In this document: piece by piece, positions 1 through 7,915 of the stretch | Layout of the letters: each line of letters opens with the position of its first letter | Position numbering within the stretch: the stretch's first letter is position 1 | NCBI GenBank assembly: GCA_900552315.1 | Contig: URZM01000014.1 | Coordinates: forward strand, 1-22,135 | Direction: 5' to 3' | Source of the DNA: an uncultured Bacteroidales bacterium | GTDB lineage: Bacteria; Bacteroidota; Bacteroidia; Bacteroidales; Muribaculaceae | DNA: 22,135 bases | Program-made: the position numbers and the translations under genes | Notes under the pieces: generated by a model | What the model was told of the DNA's origin: nothing | Databases searched by the model: none | Seen by the model: only the letters and a program-made list of their open reading frames with translations

Positions 1-2863
1 AGCCGTTTACCGTCGCGACACCACGGATACGGATTGTTGCCGTCCCTTCCGGATCACCCGAGTTCTTGGAAACCATCACACCGTCCATGGTGACATGTAT
101 GAGGTTCTTGCCGTCATACAGGGCCTTCATGAACTTGTTGAGATCATCGAGGGTCAGTTTCTCCAATGCGTTGCGGTATGCAGTGGACTCGAAGCCCAGT
201 GTGCAGTACTGACGAATCTGGTCGAGCCAGTAATTGTTTTTCTTGGCGTTGAGGGCAGCCTGAGTGAGGGCAGCCTCTTTCACCTTGTTGAAATCTTCGG
301 GAGTGGCGCCCTTCGACATGAGGTCGTTGAGGTCGGCCACGGCACGGTCATCAAGCTGCTGACGCTGGCCGTCGTTGGTGTCATACAGGTAGAGGAGCAT
401 CCACTGGTTTGTGCGGGGATTGATGTTCGCTGTAGCGTAAGCGCCATAGGTGCCGCCGAGCTCCTCACGCAGGGAACGGGTGTAGATCATGTCGAGTATG
501 TCTCCCATCAGTGAGAGTTTGGCAGAATTGTCAAGGTTGTATTTCAGATTCTCGCCAGAAATCAAAACAAGCTCTTTTACGATATCCGACTCTACGGGAG
601 TCTCGAACTTGTTGTCTACCGTGCCGGCTGCATATTTTACAGGTACGTTTTTCTGCTTGGAGAGTTTTTTGGCGTTACCGGGCAGAGAAGCTATGTACTG
701 CTCCAGAAGAGGCTTGAGGGTAGCCACATCCACGTTGCCGACGAAGATGAAATCGTAGTCAGCGGCGTTCTGAAGATTGCCCTTGACGATATCGAGCATG
801 CGCTTGTAGTCAGCTTTGTCGAAATCCTCCACACCAAGCTGCGCGGTGAGCAGGTTGCCGCCATACATGCTGTTGGTGTATGCCTTGGTGAAAATGTACT
901 CAGGGTTCTTCTCGTTGTTGGCCAGAGCGGCACGATACTGGTCCACCGTGGCGGCATACATGTTGTCGTCCGGCTGCATGTTCGTGAACTGCAGGTATAT
1001 GATCTGCATCAGGGTCTCAAGGTCCTTGATAGAGGAGGAACCGACCAAGCCGGAGCTATAACCGTCAAGGGTATAGGAGCTTGCGATATTCTTGCCCGCC
1101 AGGGCCTTCATAAGCTGGTTGTTGTCAAAATTGCCCAGCTTGCTGACCTCAGTGGCGAGAGGGATAATCTTGGCGTCGGAAGCCTGGTCCTGACCCATGG
1201 CGAACTTGCCGAAGGGAGCCACGGCAGAGAAAAGAATCTGGTCAGAGGCGAAATCGGTGGTCTTCACATAAACATGCGCGCCGTTGGAGAGGGTAAGCTC
1301 TGTTGCGCCGAGAGCGGGAATCTCCTTCGTAGCCTTGATAGAGCCTTTCTTGGGCATCTTCGCGATCAGAGGCTCATCGAGCACATTGTCCACGTATGCC
1401 TCGTACTCGGCACTCTGCACGTTGCTGATGATCACCTGCATCTCCTCCTTGGTGGGAAGCACCTTGCCGTCAGCCTTGGGCTGGGTCACCACCATCACCT
1501 GATTGTCGTCCTTGAGCATGGAGGGAAGCATCTGGTTGATCATGGCTGCGTTGATCATAGGAAGGATATTCTGGGTCAACGCCCATTCATTCTCGATACC
1601 GGGGGTAGGCTCGTTGTCCACGAAAGTGCGGATGAGCTCTTTGCCAAGGGCGTTGGAGTCGGTCTTGTCGCGCTCATTGTAAAGACGCTCCAGACCGGAT
1701 TTGAACTGCTCCTTGGCACGCGCCAGCTCACTGTCGGTGAAACCGGTGCGCAAAGACCTTACCACCTCGGAATAAGCTTCATTGAAGGCGACCTTCGGGT
1801 CATTCTTGGCAAGAATGAAAAGATTCATTGAATCCTTTGTCTTCGACACCCAGAAATCACTGAAGAAGAACGATGCGTCTACAAATGAGCAATCGGCCTT
1901 CTGCTTCAGCTCGTCAAGACGCGCGTTCATCATGCTCTGAATCAGGTTCTCCAGAATTACATCGCCAACATAGTATTCAACCGTATTGCGCTGTTCGAAA
2001 GGTGTTTTGTCCATCTTTACGGAGAAACGCACCATAGTGCCTTTCAGCTCAGGATCCTCATAAGTGGCATAAATGAGGTCTTTGTTGTCACTTACCATAG
2101 GATATGTGCGGGGAGCGGCATTCTCGGGCATCTTGATGGAAGAGAACATCTCTATAATCTTCTTCTCCATAGCCTCGGCATCGAAATCACCTACCACGAC
2201 TATGCCCTGCTGGTCGGGACGATACCATTTCTGATAGTAGTCACGAAGAGCCTGATAGGGGAAATTCATGACCACGTCCATGGTGCCGATAGGCATCTGA
2301 TGATACTGGTACTCCTCGAAAATCTGGGGAAGAATCTGAGTGTACATGCGGGTATCGGCGTCGTTGCGCTGGCGGTACTCGCCCTGAATCACGCCACGCT
2401 CCGAGTCAATCTCTGCATCCTCAAGCAGGAGGTCGCAGCTCCAGTCACGCAGCACGAGGAGCACGGAGTCCATGAGAGGCAGATCCGATGTGGGCACATT
2501 GTTGATGTTGTATACAGTCTCGTCAAAGCCCGTATAGGCATTGATGTCAGCGCCGAAGCGTATGCCCTTGTGCTGAAGGTACTCCAGCATGTTGTGGCCG
2601 GGATAATTCTTTGTGCCGTTGAAAGCCATGTGCTCCAGGAAATGAGCCAAGCCGAGCTGTTCAGGAGTCTCCAGAGTGGAACCGACTTTCTGCGCGATAT
2701 AGAAATTCGCACGGCCTTTAGGTTCCTCGTTGTGAAGGACGTAATAATTCAGCCCGTTGGGAAGCTGACCATGGCGCACCTTCGGGTTCAGGGGAAGCTG
2801 CTGGGCTCCCATGGTGAAGATGCACATAAGCAGCATCACCAGACCGATTAGTCTTTTAACCAT
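1..2863 (-). CDS. Secreted M16 (insulinase/pitrilysin-family) zinc peptidase, 3' end outside window, with TonB-plug-like C-terminal extension
   Basis: At least 954 codons are open from ATG 2863 to the window edge with no stop. A hydrophobic N-terminus (residues 1-20, ending MGAQQ) is a signal peptide, so the enzyme should act in the periplasm. The inverted zinc motif HFLEH is at residues 74-78, followed by ERGVIQGE at 155-162, the usual position of the third zinc ligand. A second, non-catalytic M16 half follows, with the typical R-x-x-L-R-E-E-L-G-G-T-Y-G substrate-binding segment near residue 795. M16 peptidases form a clam-shell that degrades peptides. The M16 fold appears to end near residue 927 (LIHVTMDG). 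The frame then continues through VSKNSGDPEGTATIRIRG, which resembles the SusC/RagA plug domain. The family assignment is firm; the plug reading rests on about 27 residues. It has its own promoter at 2930-2937. Confidence 0.93.
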   Translation of the reverse strand, partial: MVKRLIGLVMLLMCIFTMGAQQLPLNPKVRHGQLPNGLNYYVLHNEEPKGRANFYIAQKVGSTLETPEQLGLAHFLEHMAFNGTKNYPGHNMLEYLQHKGIRFGADINAYTGFDETVYNINNVPTSDLPLMDSVLLVLRDWSCDLLLEDAEIDSERGVIQGEYRQRNDADTRMYTQILPQIFEEYQYHQMPIGTMDVVMNFPYQALRDYYQKWYRPDQQGIVVVGDFDAEAMEKKIIEMFSSIKMPENAAPRTYPMVSDNKDLIYATYEDPELKGTMVRFSVKMDKTPFEQRNTVEYYVGDVILENLIQSMMNARLDELKQKADCSFVDASFFFSDFWVSKTKDSMNLFILAKNDPKVAFNEAYSEVVRSLRTGFTDSELARAKEQFKSGLERLYNERDKTDSNALGKELIRTFVDNEPTPGIENEWALTQNILPMINAAMINQMLPSMLKDDNQVMVVTQPKADGKVLPTKEEMQVIISNVQSAEYEAYVDNVLDEPLIAKMPKKGSIKATKEIPALGATELTLSNGAHVYVKTTDFASDQILFSAVAPFGKFAMGQDQASDAKIIPLATEVSKLGNFDNNQLMKALAGKNIASSYTLDGYSSGLVGSSSIKDLETLMQIIYLQFTNMQPDDNMYAATVDQYRAALANNEKNPEYIFTKAYTNSMYGGNLLTAQLGVEDFDKADYKRMLDIVKGNLQNAADYDFIFVGNVDVATLKPLLEQYIASLPGNAKKLSKQKNVPVKYAAGTVDNKFETPVESDIVKELVLISGENLKYNLDNSAKLSLMGDILDMIYTRSLREELGGTYGAYATANINPRTNQWMLLYLYDTNDGQRQQLDDRAVADLNDLMSKGATPEDFNKVKEAALTQAALNAKKNNYWLDQIRQYCTLGFESTAYRNALEKLTLDDLNKFMKALYDGKNLIHVTMDGVMVSKNSGDPEGTATIRIRGVATVNG

Positions 2864-2921
2864 AGATTTTTGTATTATTAGATGTTTTAGATATAGTTTC
2901 GGGTTAGTGTTTTATTTTGCA

Positions 2922-2956
2922 CCGCACGGCAAAGTTAGCAAAAAAAGCCGTGGCGG
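2922..2956 (-). promoter_or_regulatory. Promoter of the M16 peptidase gene, flanked by an inverted repeat
   Basis: On the minus strand TAACTTTG (2937-2930) matches the Bacteroidetes -7 consensus TAnnTTTG and lies about 67 bp before the ATG. No good -33 TTTG is seen at the expected distance. The -7 box sits between two arms, ccgcacggc (2922-2930) and gccgtggcgg (2947-2956), which are inverted copies with one base deleted. Such a repeat overlapping the promoter core could be an operator (inference). The rest of 2864-3040 shows nothing clear, including no convincing terminator for the upstream luxR gene. Confidence 0.6.
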
Positions 2957-3040
2957 AGTGTTAAATTCAATTAAAAACAGGTCCGGTTTCACGTATTTTA
3001 ACGAATATTTGTGTTTTGAGACATACTCCTTGGCGTAAAG

Positions 3041-3574
3041 TCAATGCAACAGGCCGTGCACCATTGCATAATGGGTGATGGAGCTGACCGTATGGAGCCC
3101 GGTCTTGGCCGCAATATTCTTGCGATGTGTGAGCACTGTGTTTTGTGAAATGCAGAGTCGGTCCGCTATCTGGCGTGAGGTGTGCCCGGCCGCTGTAAGC
3201 CGCAGCACCTCCACCTCACGAGGAGTCATCGGGATATGGGTTACAGGTGTGCCCTCGCTCTCGGCCACACACGCGAACATACTTGCCAGCACATGGAATA
3301 TCTCCTTTGCAGGCGCCAATGGTGAAAGCATCGGCATAAGCGTGTGGGCGGCGGGAGCCGAAGCAGTGACGAGAAGGACCCTGTCCAGCTTGGGCATGAG
3401 AAATCGCGCCAGCGTGGCAAGGGCCGCAGCCGACACTATATGGCAGTCGGAGTCCTGCCAACCCTGGCTCTCTATCGGGAAAATACCTACCTCATGCTCG
3501 GGCCACCGCTCGCCTATCATAGACTTAAGTCCACAAGCATGCAGGGCAGGAAGACCGATGATGGCGATGTTCAT
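3041..3574 (-). CDS. LuxR-type DNA-binding regulator with degenerate receiver-like N-terminus
   Basis: This 177-residue protein has a clear C-terminal LuxR/GerE helix-turn-helix at about residues 114-175: MTPREVEVLRL, then the recognition region SRQIADRLCISQNTVLTHRKNI. The N-terminal 100 residues have a receiver-like alternation (MNIAIIGLPAL at the start), but no acidic pair follows the first strand, no Asp follows the third (CHIVSAAAL), and no conserved Lys is present. It is therefore unlikely to be controlled by phosphorylation at the normal site (inference). Its ATG overlaps the stop of the folate cyclo-ligase gene by 4 bp (ATGA), which implies translational coupling. Similar two-domain proteins occur in Bacteroidales. 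Its target is unknown; the neighbouring M16 gene, with an inverted repeat in its promoter, is a candidate only by proximity. Confidence 0.85.
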   Translation of the reverse strand: MNIAIIGLPALHACGLKSMIGERWPEHEVGIFPIESQGWQDSDCHIVSAAALATLARFLMPKLDRVLLVTASAPAAHTLMPMLSPLAPAKEIFHVLASMFACVAESEGTPVTHIPMTPREVEVLRLTAAGHTSRQIADRLCISQNTVLTHRKNIAAKTGLHTVSSITHYAMVHGLLH

Positions 3575-4125
3575 TCCTTTGATGTGATATAGATTGCCCG
3601 GTCGGTGATCACGATGTCCACCGGCACATCATGAGGCTCGGCCGGAATGGAGTCAACCATCTGGAAATGGTAAGCCACACCGATTTTCGTTGCCTTTGTA
3701 GTTGCCAGCAACCGGTCATAATATCCTTTGCCACGGCCCAGACGATTGCCTTTACGGTCAAATGCCACACCCGGAGTGACTATAAGGTCCAATGTCTCAG
3801 GATCCACTATGTCATCTCCTACCGGCTCCTCTATGTGAAACGAGCCTAATTCCAGCCTGGACTGCTCATAGGGCAGGATATCCAGATTGACCCCGTTGAC
3901 CCTTGGGAGATAAAAATGCTTCCTGGCGCTCCATTTCTTAAGGAACGCGTGCGTGCTCAACTCATCGGGCAGTGAGTGGTACAGGAGTATATGATTGGCC
4001 ATAAGAAAAGCCGCGCTTTTCTCCAGACGGTCAAACACCGAGTCCGCAGCTGTCATCTTTTCCGCTTCGGAAAGCATGAGACGCATGTTCTTGATCTTTC
4101 TCCTTATTTCTTTCTTGTCTATCAT
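3571..4125 (-). CDS. 5-formyltetrahydrofolate cyclo-ligase (MTHFS)
   Basis: The 184-residue product converts 5-formyl-THF to 5,10-methenyl-THF using ATP, returning a storage folate to one-carbon metabolism in the cytosol. The sequence shows the family pattern: a basic N-terminal helix (KKEIRRKIKNMR), YLPRV near residue 93, and the ATP/substrate signature TPGVAFDRKGNRLGRGKGYYDR at about 137-158. The C-terminus (VPVDIVITDRAIY) is also typical. Length matches the family. It starts 23 bp after the S41 peptidase gene and overlaps luxR by 4 bp, so it is probably co-transcribed with both. The gene is known as fau/ygfA in E. coli. Confidence 0.94.
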   Translation of the reverse strand: MIDKKEIRRKIKNMRLMLSEAEKMTAADSVFDRLEKSAAFLMANHILLYHSLPDELSTHAFLKKWSARKHFYLPRVNGVNLDILPYEQSRLELGSFHIEEPVGDDIVDPETLDLIVTPGVAFDRKGNRLGRGKGYYDRLLATTKATKIGVAYHFQMVDSIPAEPHDVPVDIVITDRAIYITSKE

Positions 4126-4148
4126 GGTCTTGAGTTATTATGTGAATG

Positions 4149-5774
4149 TCATCGGGCTATGGTCGATGCAGGCAATCTGCCCTCTTTCAGAACATCGAGC
4201 GCCACCTCTATTGTTCGGTCCGTGAGGTTGAAAATCTTGTAGAACTGGTCATACCCCAGCAAATCCCGCACCACAAAAGCCTTGAGCTGCCCCAGAAGCA
4301 CCGGTCGGGAAATATCTATGTAGTACCAACGAGCCGGGACACCTTTGGACTCCGCATACTCCGCGAACCCCTCGATGAGAAGGTCGTCCGAGGGCAACAA
4401 ATGCAGCACCTGCGACCCTTCGGTCATGCCCTTGGCGAGTGAACGGTAGCGGTCCGCGAGCGAATAAGAGTATTGCTGTATCAGTCCGGCGTTGTTCACA
4501 TTGATATAATAGGAGGTAACAAAGGTGGTGTCCTCAGGCACAAAATAGTCCGGCATGATGCCTCCGCCACCGTATACGGTACGTCCGCCTGTGGTATGGA
4601 AAGCCTTCGTGCGGTCAAGCTTTATTGAGTCCAGGTGATAGAACTCACCCCTCTCATAGCGGTTCATGATGTCCATCTCGTAGTCGAATATCTCCCCTAT
4701 CTTGTACTCCTTCTGTATACTGCGACCCGAGGGAGTGTAATACCTGGCCACGGTGAGGCGTATGGCCGACTTGTCAGGCAAGTCTATCTGGGTCTGCACC
4801 AGGCCCTTGCCGTATGAGCGGCGCCCTACCACCGGGCCTCGGTCATTGTCTTGGATGGCTCCGGCTATGATTTCCGAGGCTGAGGCCGAATATTCGTTGA
4901 GCAGAATTGCCACGGGGACATCCTGAAGGAACCCGGAGCCGTCTGCGAGCGACTCCATACGGTTTTCCTCCGTGCGAGCCTTGGTGAACACTATCTTGCG
5001 TCCGGCAGGCAGGAACTGGTTGGCTATAAGGATGGCCTGGTCCATATAACCGCCGGGATTGCCGCGCAAATCGAGTATGAGGCTCTTTGCCCCCTCTGCC
5101 TGGAGGGAAGAGACGGCGGTCATGAATTCCAGGAATGTGTTGCGTGTGAATTTGGAGAGCTTGATGTAACCGGTCTTGCCGTCGTCCATGATATAGGAGG
5201 CGTCAACCGAATTGACGGGTATGTCATTGCGCTTAACGCTGTAATGCGCGGTCTTGGTAGAATTCTGGCGTTTGATTTCCAGGTCTACGGTAGAGCCTTT
5301 CTTTCCTCTGAGCAGCCTGAACACATCCTCGTTGGTGACCGAGGGGCCAGCCAAAGGCTCGCCATCAGCCGAAATGATGCGGTCACCGGCCATGATGCCG
5401 AGCTTTTCAGCGGGACCACCCACTATGGCGTCAACTACAGTGACCGTATCGGCCACAATCTGGAAACTGATGCCCACGCCTGAGAAAGAGCCGTCAAGGT
5501 CTTCGTTAACGGCCTGAAGGTCAGCTTTAGGTATGTATTCCGAATGAGGGTCCAGGCTTTCAAACAGAGCCGCGAGAGCCATGTCCATAAGTTCATCCTC
5601 GCTCACGGAGTCCACATATTGCTCTCTGATAAGTTGCAACGCCTGGTTCATCTTGTCGTTGCCGACATAGCGGCTGTCCTGCATGGCTCCATGCCGCCCC
5701 ACAAGATAGCCGAGCGCAAGGATGAGCAATGCGCATACCGGCAAGAATATGGCCTGCAATGTTTTACGATTCAT
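4149..5774 (-). CDS. S41 carboxy-terminal processing peptidase (CtpA/Prc-like), membrane-anchored
   Basis: I place the start at ATG 5774 (541 residues). The longer reading to 5930 overlaps the dCMP deaminase gene and adds 52 residues without family character. MNRKTLQAIF begins an N-terminal membrane segment (about residues 8-25), so the enzyme should be anchored and face the periplasm. A PDZ domain follows at about 95-170 (GVGISFQI ... GDRIISADGEPL). The S41 core carries GYIKLSKF at 202, LRGNPGGYMDQA at 236, the catalytic serine in SASAS (about S298) and the catalytic lysine in YGKGLVQ (about K323), the 25-residue spacing usual in the family. A long C-terminal region (370-541) is common in Bacteroidetes members. 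These enzymes trim or degrade envelope proteins from the C-terminus. It begins 20 bp after the dCMP deaminase stop. Confidence 0.95.
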   Translation of the reverse strand: MNRKTLQAIFLPVCALLILALGYLVGRHGAMQDSRYVGNDKMNQALQLIREQYVDSVSEDELMDMALAALFESLDPHSEYIPKADLQAVNEDLDGSFSGVGISFQIVADTVTVVDAIVGGPAEKLGIMAGDRIISADGEPLAGPSVTNEDVFRLLRGKKGSTVDLEIKRQNSTKTAHYSVKRNDIPVNSVDASYIMDDGKTGYIKLSKFTRNTFLEFMTAVSSLQAEGAKSLILDLRGNPGGYMDQAILIANQFLPAGRKIVFTKARTEENRMESLADGSGFLQDVPVAILLNEYSASASEIIAGAIQDNDRGPVVGRRSYGKGLVQTQIDLPDKSAIRLTVARYYTPSGRSIQKEYKIGEIFDYEMDIMNRYERGEFYHLDSIKLDRTKAFHTTGGRTVYGGGGIMPDYFVPEDTTFVTSYYINVNNAGLIQQYSYSLADRYRSLAKGMTEGSQVLHLLPSDDLLIEGFAEYAESKGVPARWYYIDISRPVLLGQLKAFVVRDLLGYDQFYKIFNLTDRTIEVALDVLKEGRLPASTIAR

Positions 5775-5794
5775 AGTCAAAATAGTCTCTTTAG

Positions 5795-6226
5795 TCAGTC
5801 GAGAGGAAGATGCAAGGTTTCTATACCAGCCCGCTCCAGAAGGTCGAGGCCATCGGTCAGTCGATATTTCTCGGCATATACCACACGTCGTATGCCGGCT
5901 TGTATTATAAGTTTTGAGCACTCCACGCATGGAGATGCCGTGACATACAGCGTGCTTCCCTCACTTGAATTGTTGCTGCGCGCCACCTTGGTTATGGCGT
6001 TTGCCTCGGCATGGAGGACGTACGGGAATGTAACACCGGCCTCATCCTCGCATACATTGACGAAGCCCGAGGGGGTGCCGTTGAATCCGTCCGAGATTAT
6101 CATATTGTCCTTCACCATGATGGCGCCCACCTTGCGGCGCACGCAGTATGAGTTCTCGGACCAGATGGTGGCCATCCGCAGATAGCGGGTGTCCAATAAG
6201 TGCTGTTTGTTCTCAGAAGCAGACAT
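5795..6226 (-). CDS. dCMP deaminase family protein (ComEB-like)
   Basis: The 143-residue product has the cytidine/deoxycytidylate deaminase zinc site: HAEANAI at 72-78 (H72 ligand, E74 proton shuttle) and SPCVECSKLI at 98-107 (C100 and C103 ligands). The segment GFNGTPSGF at 47-55 is characteristic of dCMP deaminases and contacts the nucleotide. The enzyme would turn dCMP into dUMP, feeding thymidylate synthesis. Length and motifs fit a full-length member. The ATG at 6226 lies in the 3' arm of an AT-rich hairpin (6225-6251), which may limit initiation. It sits between trxB and the S41 peptidase gene in the same orientation. Confidence 0.93.
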   Translation of the reverse strand: MSASENKQHLLDTRYLRMATIWSENSYCVRRKVGAIMVKDNMIISDGFNGTPSGFVNVCEDEAGVTFPYVLHAEANAITKVARSNNSSEGSTLYVTASPCVECSKLIIQAGIRRVVYAEKYRLTDGLDLLERAGIETLHLPLD

Positions 6227-6251
6227 ATATCACTGGTTTTAGGTGATATAT
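6225..6251 (-). repeat. Perfect 9-bp inverted repeat overlapping the dCMP deaminase start codon
   Basis: The arms atatatcac (6225-6233) and gtgatatat (6243-6251) are exact inverted copies around a 9-nt loop. In the minus-strand transcript the 3' arm contains the A and U of the AUG of the deaminase gene, so folding would occlude the start. It could instead be a DNA operator. Function is inferred from position only. Confidence 0.55.
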
Positions 6252-6285
6252 AGCTGCGAAGCCGGTATATTCCGCTTCGCAGCTA
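6251..6285 (-). terminator. Hairpin after trxB, possible terminator or processing site
   Basis: The arms tagctgcgaagc (6251-6262) and gcttcgcagcta (6274-6285) form a perfect 12-bp stem with an 11-nt loop, beginning 15 nt after the trxB stop. The minus strand after it reads TATATCACC, not a real U-run, so termination would be partial at best. It may separate trxB from the downstream genes or stabilise the trxB 3' end. Confidence 0.5.
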
Positions 6286-6299
6286 TCATACATGTTGAA

Positions 6300-7238
6300 T
6301 TAGTGTTCAAGCAGGAAACGCTCAACGTCTATCGCGGCCTTGCATCCCATACCGGCGGCCGTGATAGCCTGGCGATAACGCGGGTCGGCCACATCTCCGG
6401 CAGCGAAAACACCCTCCACATTGGTGGCTGTTGTGCCGTCGAAGGTCTTTATATAGCCTGTGTGGTCAAGCTCGATGGCAGGCTCGAACACCGATGTGTT
6501 GGGGCGGTGGCCTATGGCCAGGAAGAAGCCGTCTATGTCGATGTCATACTTCTCCTCTTCCGGGGTACCCTGGTGACGCACCAGATGGGCGCCCTCCACG
6601 CCGTCTTCGCCGAAGAGGCCGAGAGTGTTCGTGTTGAAAAGAATCTTGATGTTTGGAGTGTCCAGCACACGGCGCTGCATTACCTTGGAGGCACGCAGAT
6701 GATCCTTGCGTACTACCATGTACACCTCCTTGGCGAGCGTGCTGAGATAGAGAGCCTCCTCGCAGGCTGTGTCTCCGCCGCCCACGACAGCCACCTTTTT
6801 CTTGCGGTAGAAGAAGCCGTCGCATGTGGCGCAGGCGCTCACGCCCATGCCACGATATTTCTCCTCATCGGCAAGCCCGAGATATTTCGCGGACGCGCCT
6901 GTCGCTATGATTATAGTGTCGGCAATCACCACGTCACCATTGTCCGCGACACAACGGAAGGGTCGCTCGGAGAAATCCACCTCCGTGATGATGTGTGAAC
7001 GCACATCGGCGCCGAACCTCTGGGCCTGCTGCTTGAACTGTGCCATCATCTCAGTGCCGTTGATGCCATCCGGATAACCCGGGAAATTCTCTATGTCAGT
7101 GGTGATGGTGAGCTGTCCGCCAGGCTGCATGCCCTCGAAAAGCACAGGTTGCAGGTTGGCTCGAGAGGTATAAATAGCAGCCGTATAGCCGGCAGGACCG
7201 GAACCTATGATCAGGCAGCGGGTTTTGATTGTTTCCAT
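6300..7238 (-). CDS. trxB: Thioredoxin-disulfide reductase
   Basis: This 312-residue flavoprotein has the usual length of low-molecular-weight TrxB. It shows the FAD Rossmann motif GSGPAGYTAAIY (12-23), the redox-active CATC (C136, C139), the NADPH motif GGGDTA (153-158) and the C-terminal FAD motif GDVADPRYRQAITAAGMG. It uses NADPH to reduce thioredoxin in the cytosol, supplying electrons for ribonucleotide reductase, peroxidases and disulfide repair. It lies 41 bp after the LolA-like gene in the same orientation, with no promoter visible in the gap, so co-transcription is likely. A perfect 12-bp hairpin follows the stop. Confidence 0.97.
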   Translation of the reverse strand: METIKTRCLIIGSGPAGYTAAIYTSRANLQPVLFEGMQPGGQLTITTDIENFPGYPDGINGTEMMAQFKQQAQRFGADVRSHIITEVDFSERPFRCVADNGDVVIADTIIIATGASAKYLGLADEEKYRGMGVSACATCDGFFYRKKKVAVVGGGDTACEEALYLSTLAKEVYMVVRKDHLRASKVMQRRVLDTPNIKILFNTNTLGLFGEDGVEGAHLVRHQGTPEEEKYDIDIDGFFLAIGHRPNTSVFEPAIELDHTGYIKTFDGTTATNVEGVFAAGDVADPRYRQAITAAGMGCKAAIDVERFLLEH

Positions 7239-7279
7239 GAAAATATTAATTTAAAGTTTTATGTTTGTTGTAGTTTGCG

Positions 7280-7903
7280 TCATCTGAGGTCAATGAGTTT
7301 CACTCCGGGATGGTTCTTAGGCGTGAATCTGAACACCGAGTCCGCGAGCCTTACGCCTGTCTTGACGTTAGAGACAACTATGACCGTCTTGTCGCCGCTG
7401 CGGTCGGTGACATCCATGCGTACAGGCATATAATTCGAAGCCCTGATGCACAGCGTGGCAGATTTCACGTAGTTCTGCCTGTTCTTGGGCGTCAGCTGGA
7501 TATTGTACGTGCCTTTGACAGTGCCTTTCACCAGCCTGGCCGTGTATTCGGTCTTGTAGTTGGAGACAAGCAGATAGGGGTTTACAGAAGCCACGTCGGC
7601 AGCCGTGGGGGCCGTGAGCGTCACCTCTTTCTCTTCAGGGTCAAGAGTCCATAGCGAGGACCCGTCATACCATACCGAACGGCTTGATGAGACTATCGCG
7701 AATCTTTTGCCCTTGACGGAAATCGTCCCGGTCTCCGAGGCTCCTCCTACCTTGAGCGTGTACGAGGCCGTGACGCCTCCGCTTTTCAACAACGCCGAAG
7801 CGGATTTCTGCATTATCTGTGCAGCGTCCTGTGTGGCCGTACGCGCCACGGTGCAGACAGATAACAGGGCGATGATAATGAATATAGATAAAAACCTTTT
7901 CAT
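7280..7903 (-). CDS. LolA-like outer-membrane lipoprotein carrier
   Basis: The product has 207 residues and a strong signal peptide (MKRFLSIFIIIALLSVCTVA), so it is periplasmic. The rest fits the LolA/LolB-like half-barrel: an initial helix (QDAAQIMQKSASALLKSGG), then strands such as GTISVKGKRFAIVSSSRSVWYDG and LWTLDPEEKEVTLT, and near the end VRLADSVFRFTPKNHPGVKLIDLR. The 'F-x-F-x-x-P-x-x-x-x-V-x-x-I-D-L-R' ending is typical of Bacteroidetes LolA-like proteins. It would carry lipoproteins across the periplasm. It begins 12 bp after the ftsK stop. No lipobox is seen, so LolB is less likely. Confidence 0.87.
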   Translation of the reverse strand: MKRFLSIFIIIALLSVCTVARTATQDAAQIMQKSASALLKSGGVTASYTLKVGGASETGTISVKGKRFAIVSSSRSVWYDGSSLWTLDPEEKEVTLTAPTAADVASVNPYLLVSNYKTEYTARLVKGTVKGTYNIQLTPKNRQNYVKSATLCIRASNYMPVRMDVTDRSGDKTVIVVSNVKTGVRLADSVFRFTPKNHPGVKLIDLR

Positions 7904-7915
7904 AATTCATTGGAT

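Noticed and set aside
2811..3038. 75-codon plus-strand ORF in the gap between luxR and the M16 gene
   Set aside because: It starts inside the M16 signal-peptide region and spans the M16 promoter; low-complexity product with no family signal.
5775..5930. 52-codon N-terminal extension of the S41 peptidase
   Set aside because: It overlaps the dCMP deaminase gene, adds Arg/Thr-rich sequence, and would bury the membrane anchor; ATG 5774 fits better.
6243..6998. 251-codon plus-strand ORF opposite trxB
   Set aside because: It is the antisense of strongly conserved trxB codons, and has no recognisable domain or promoter.
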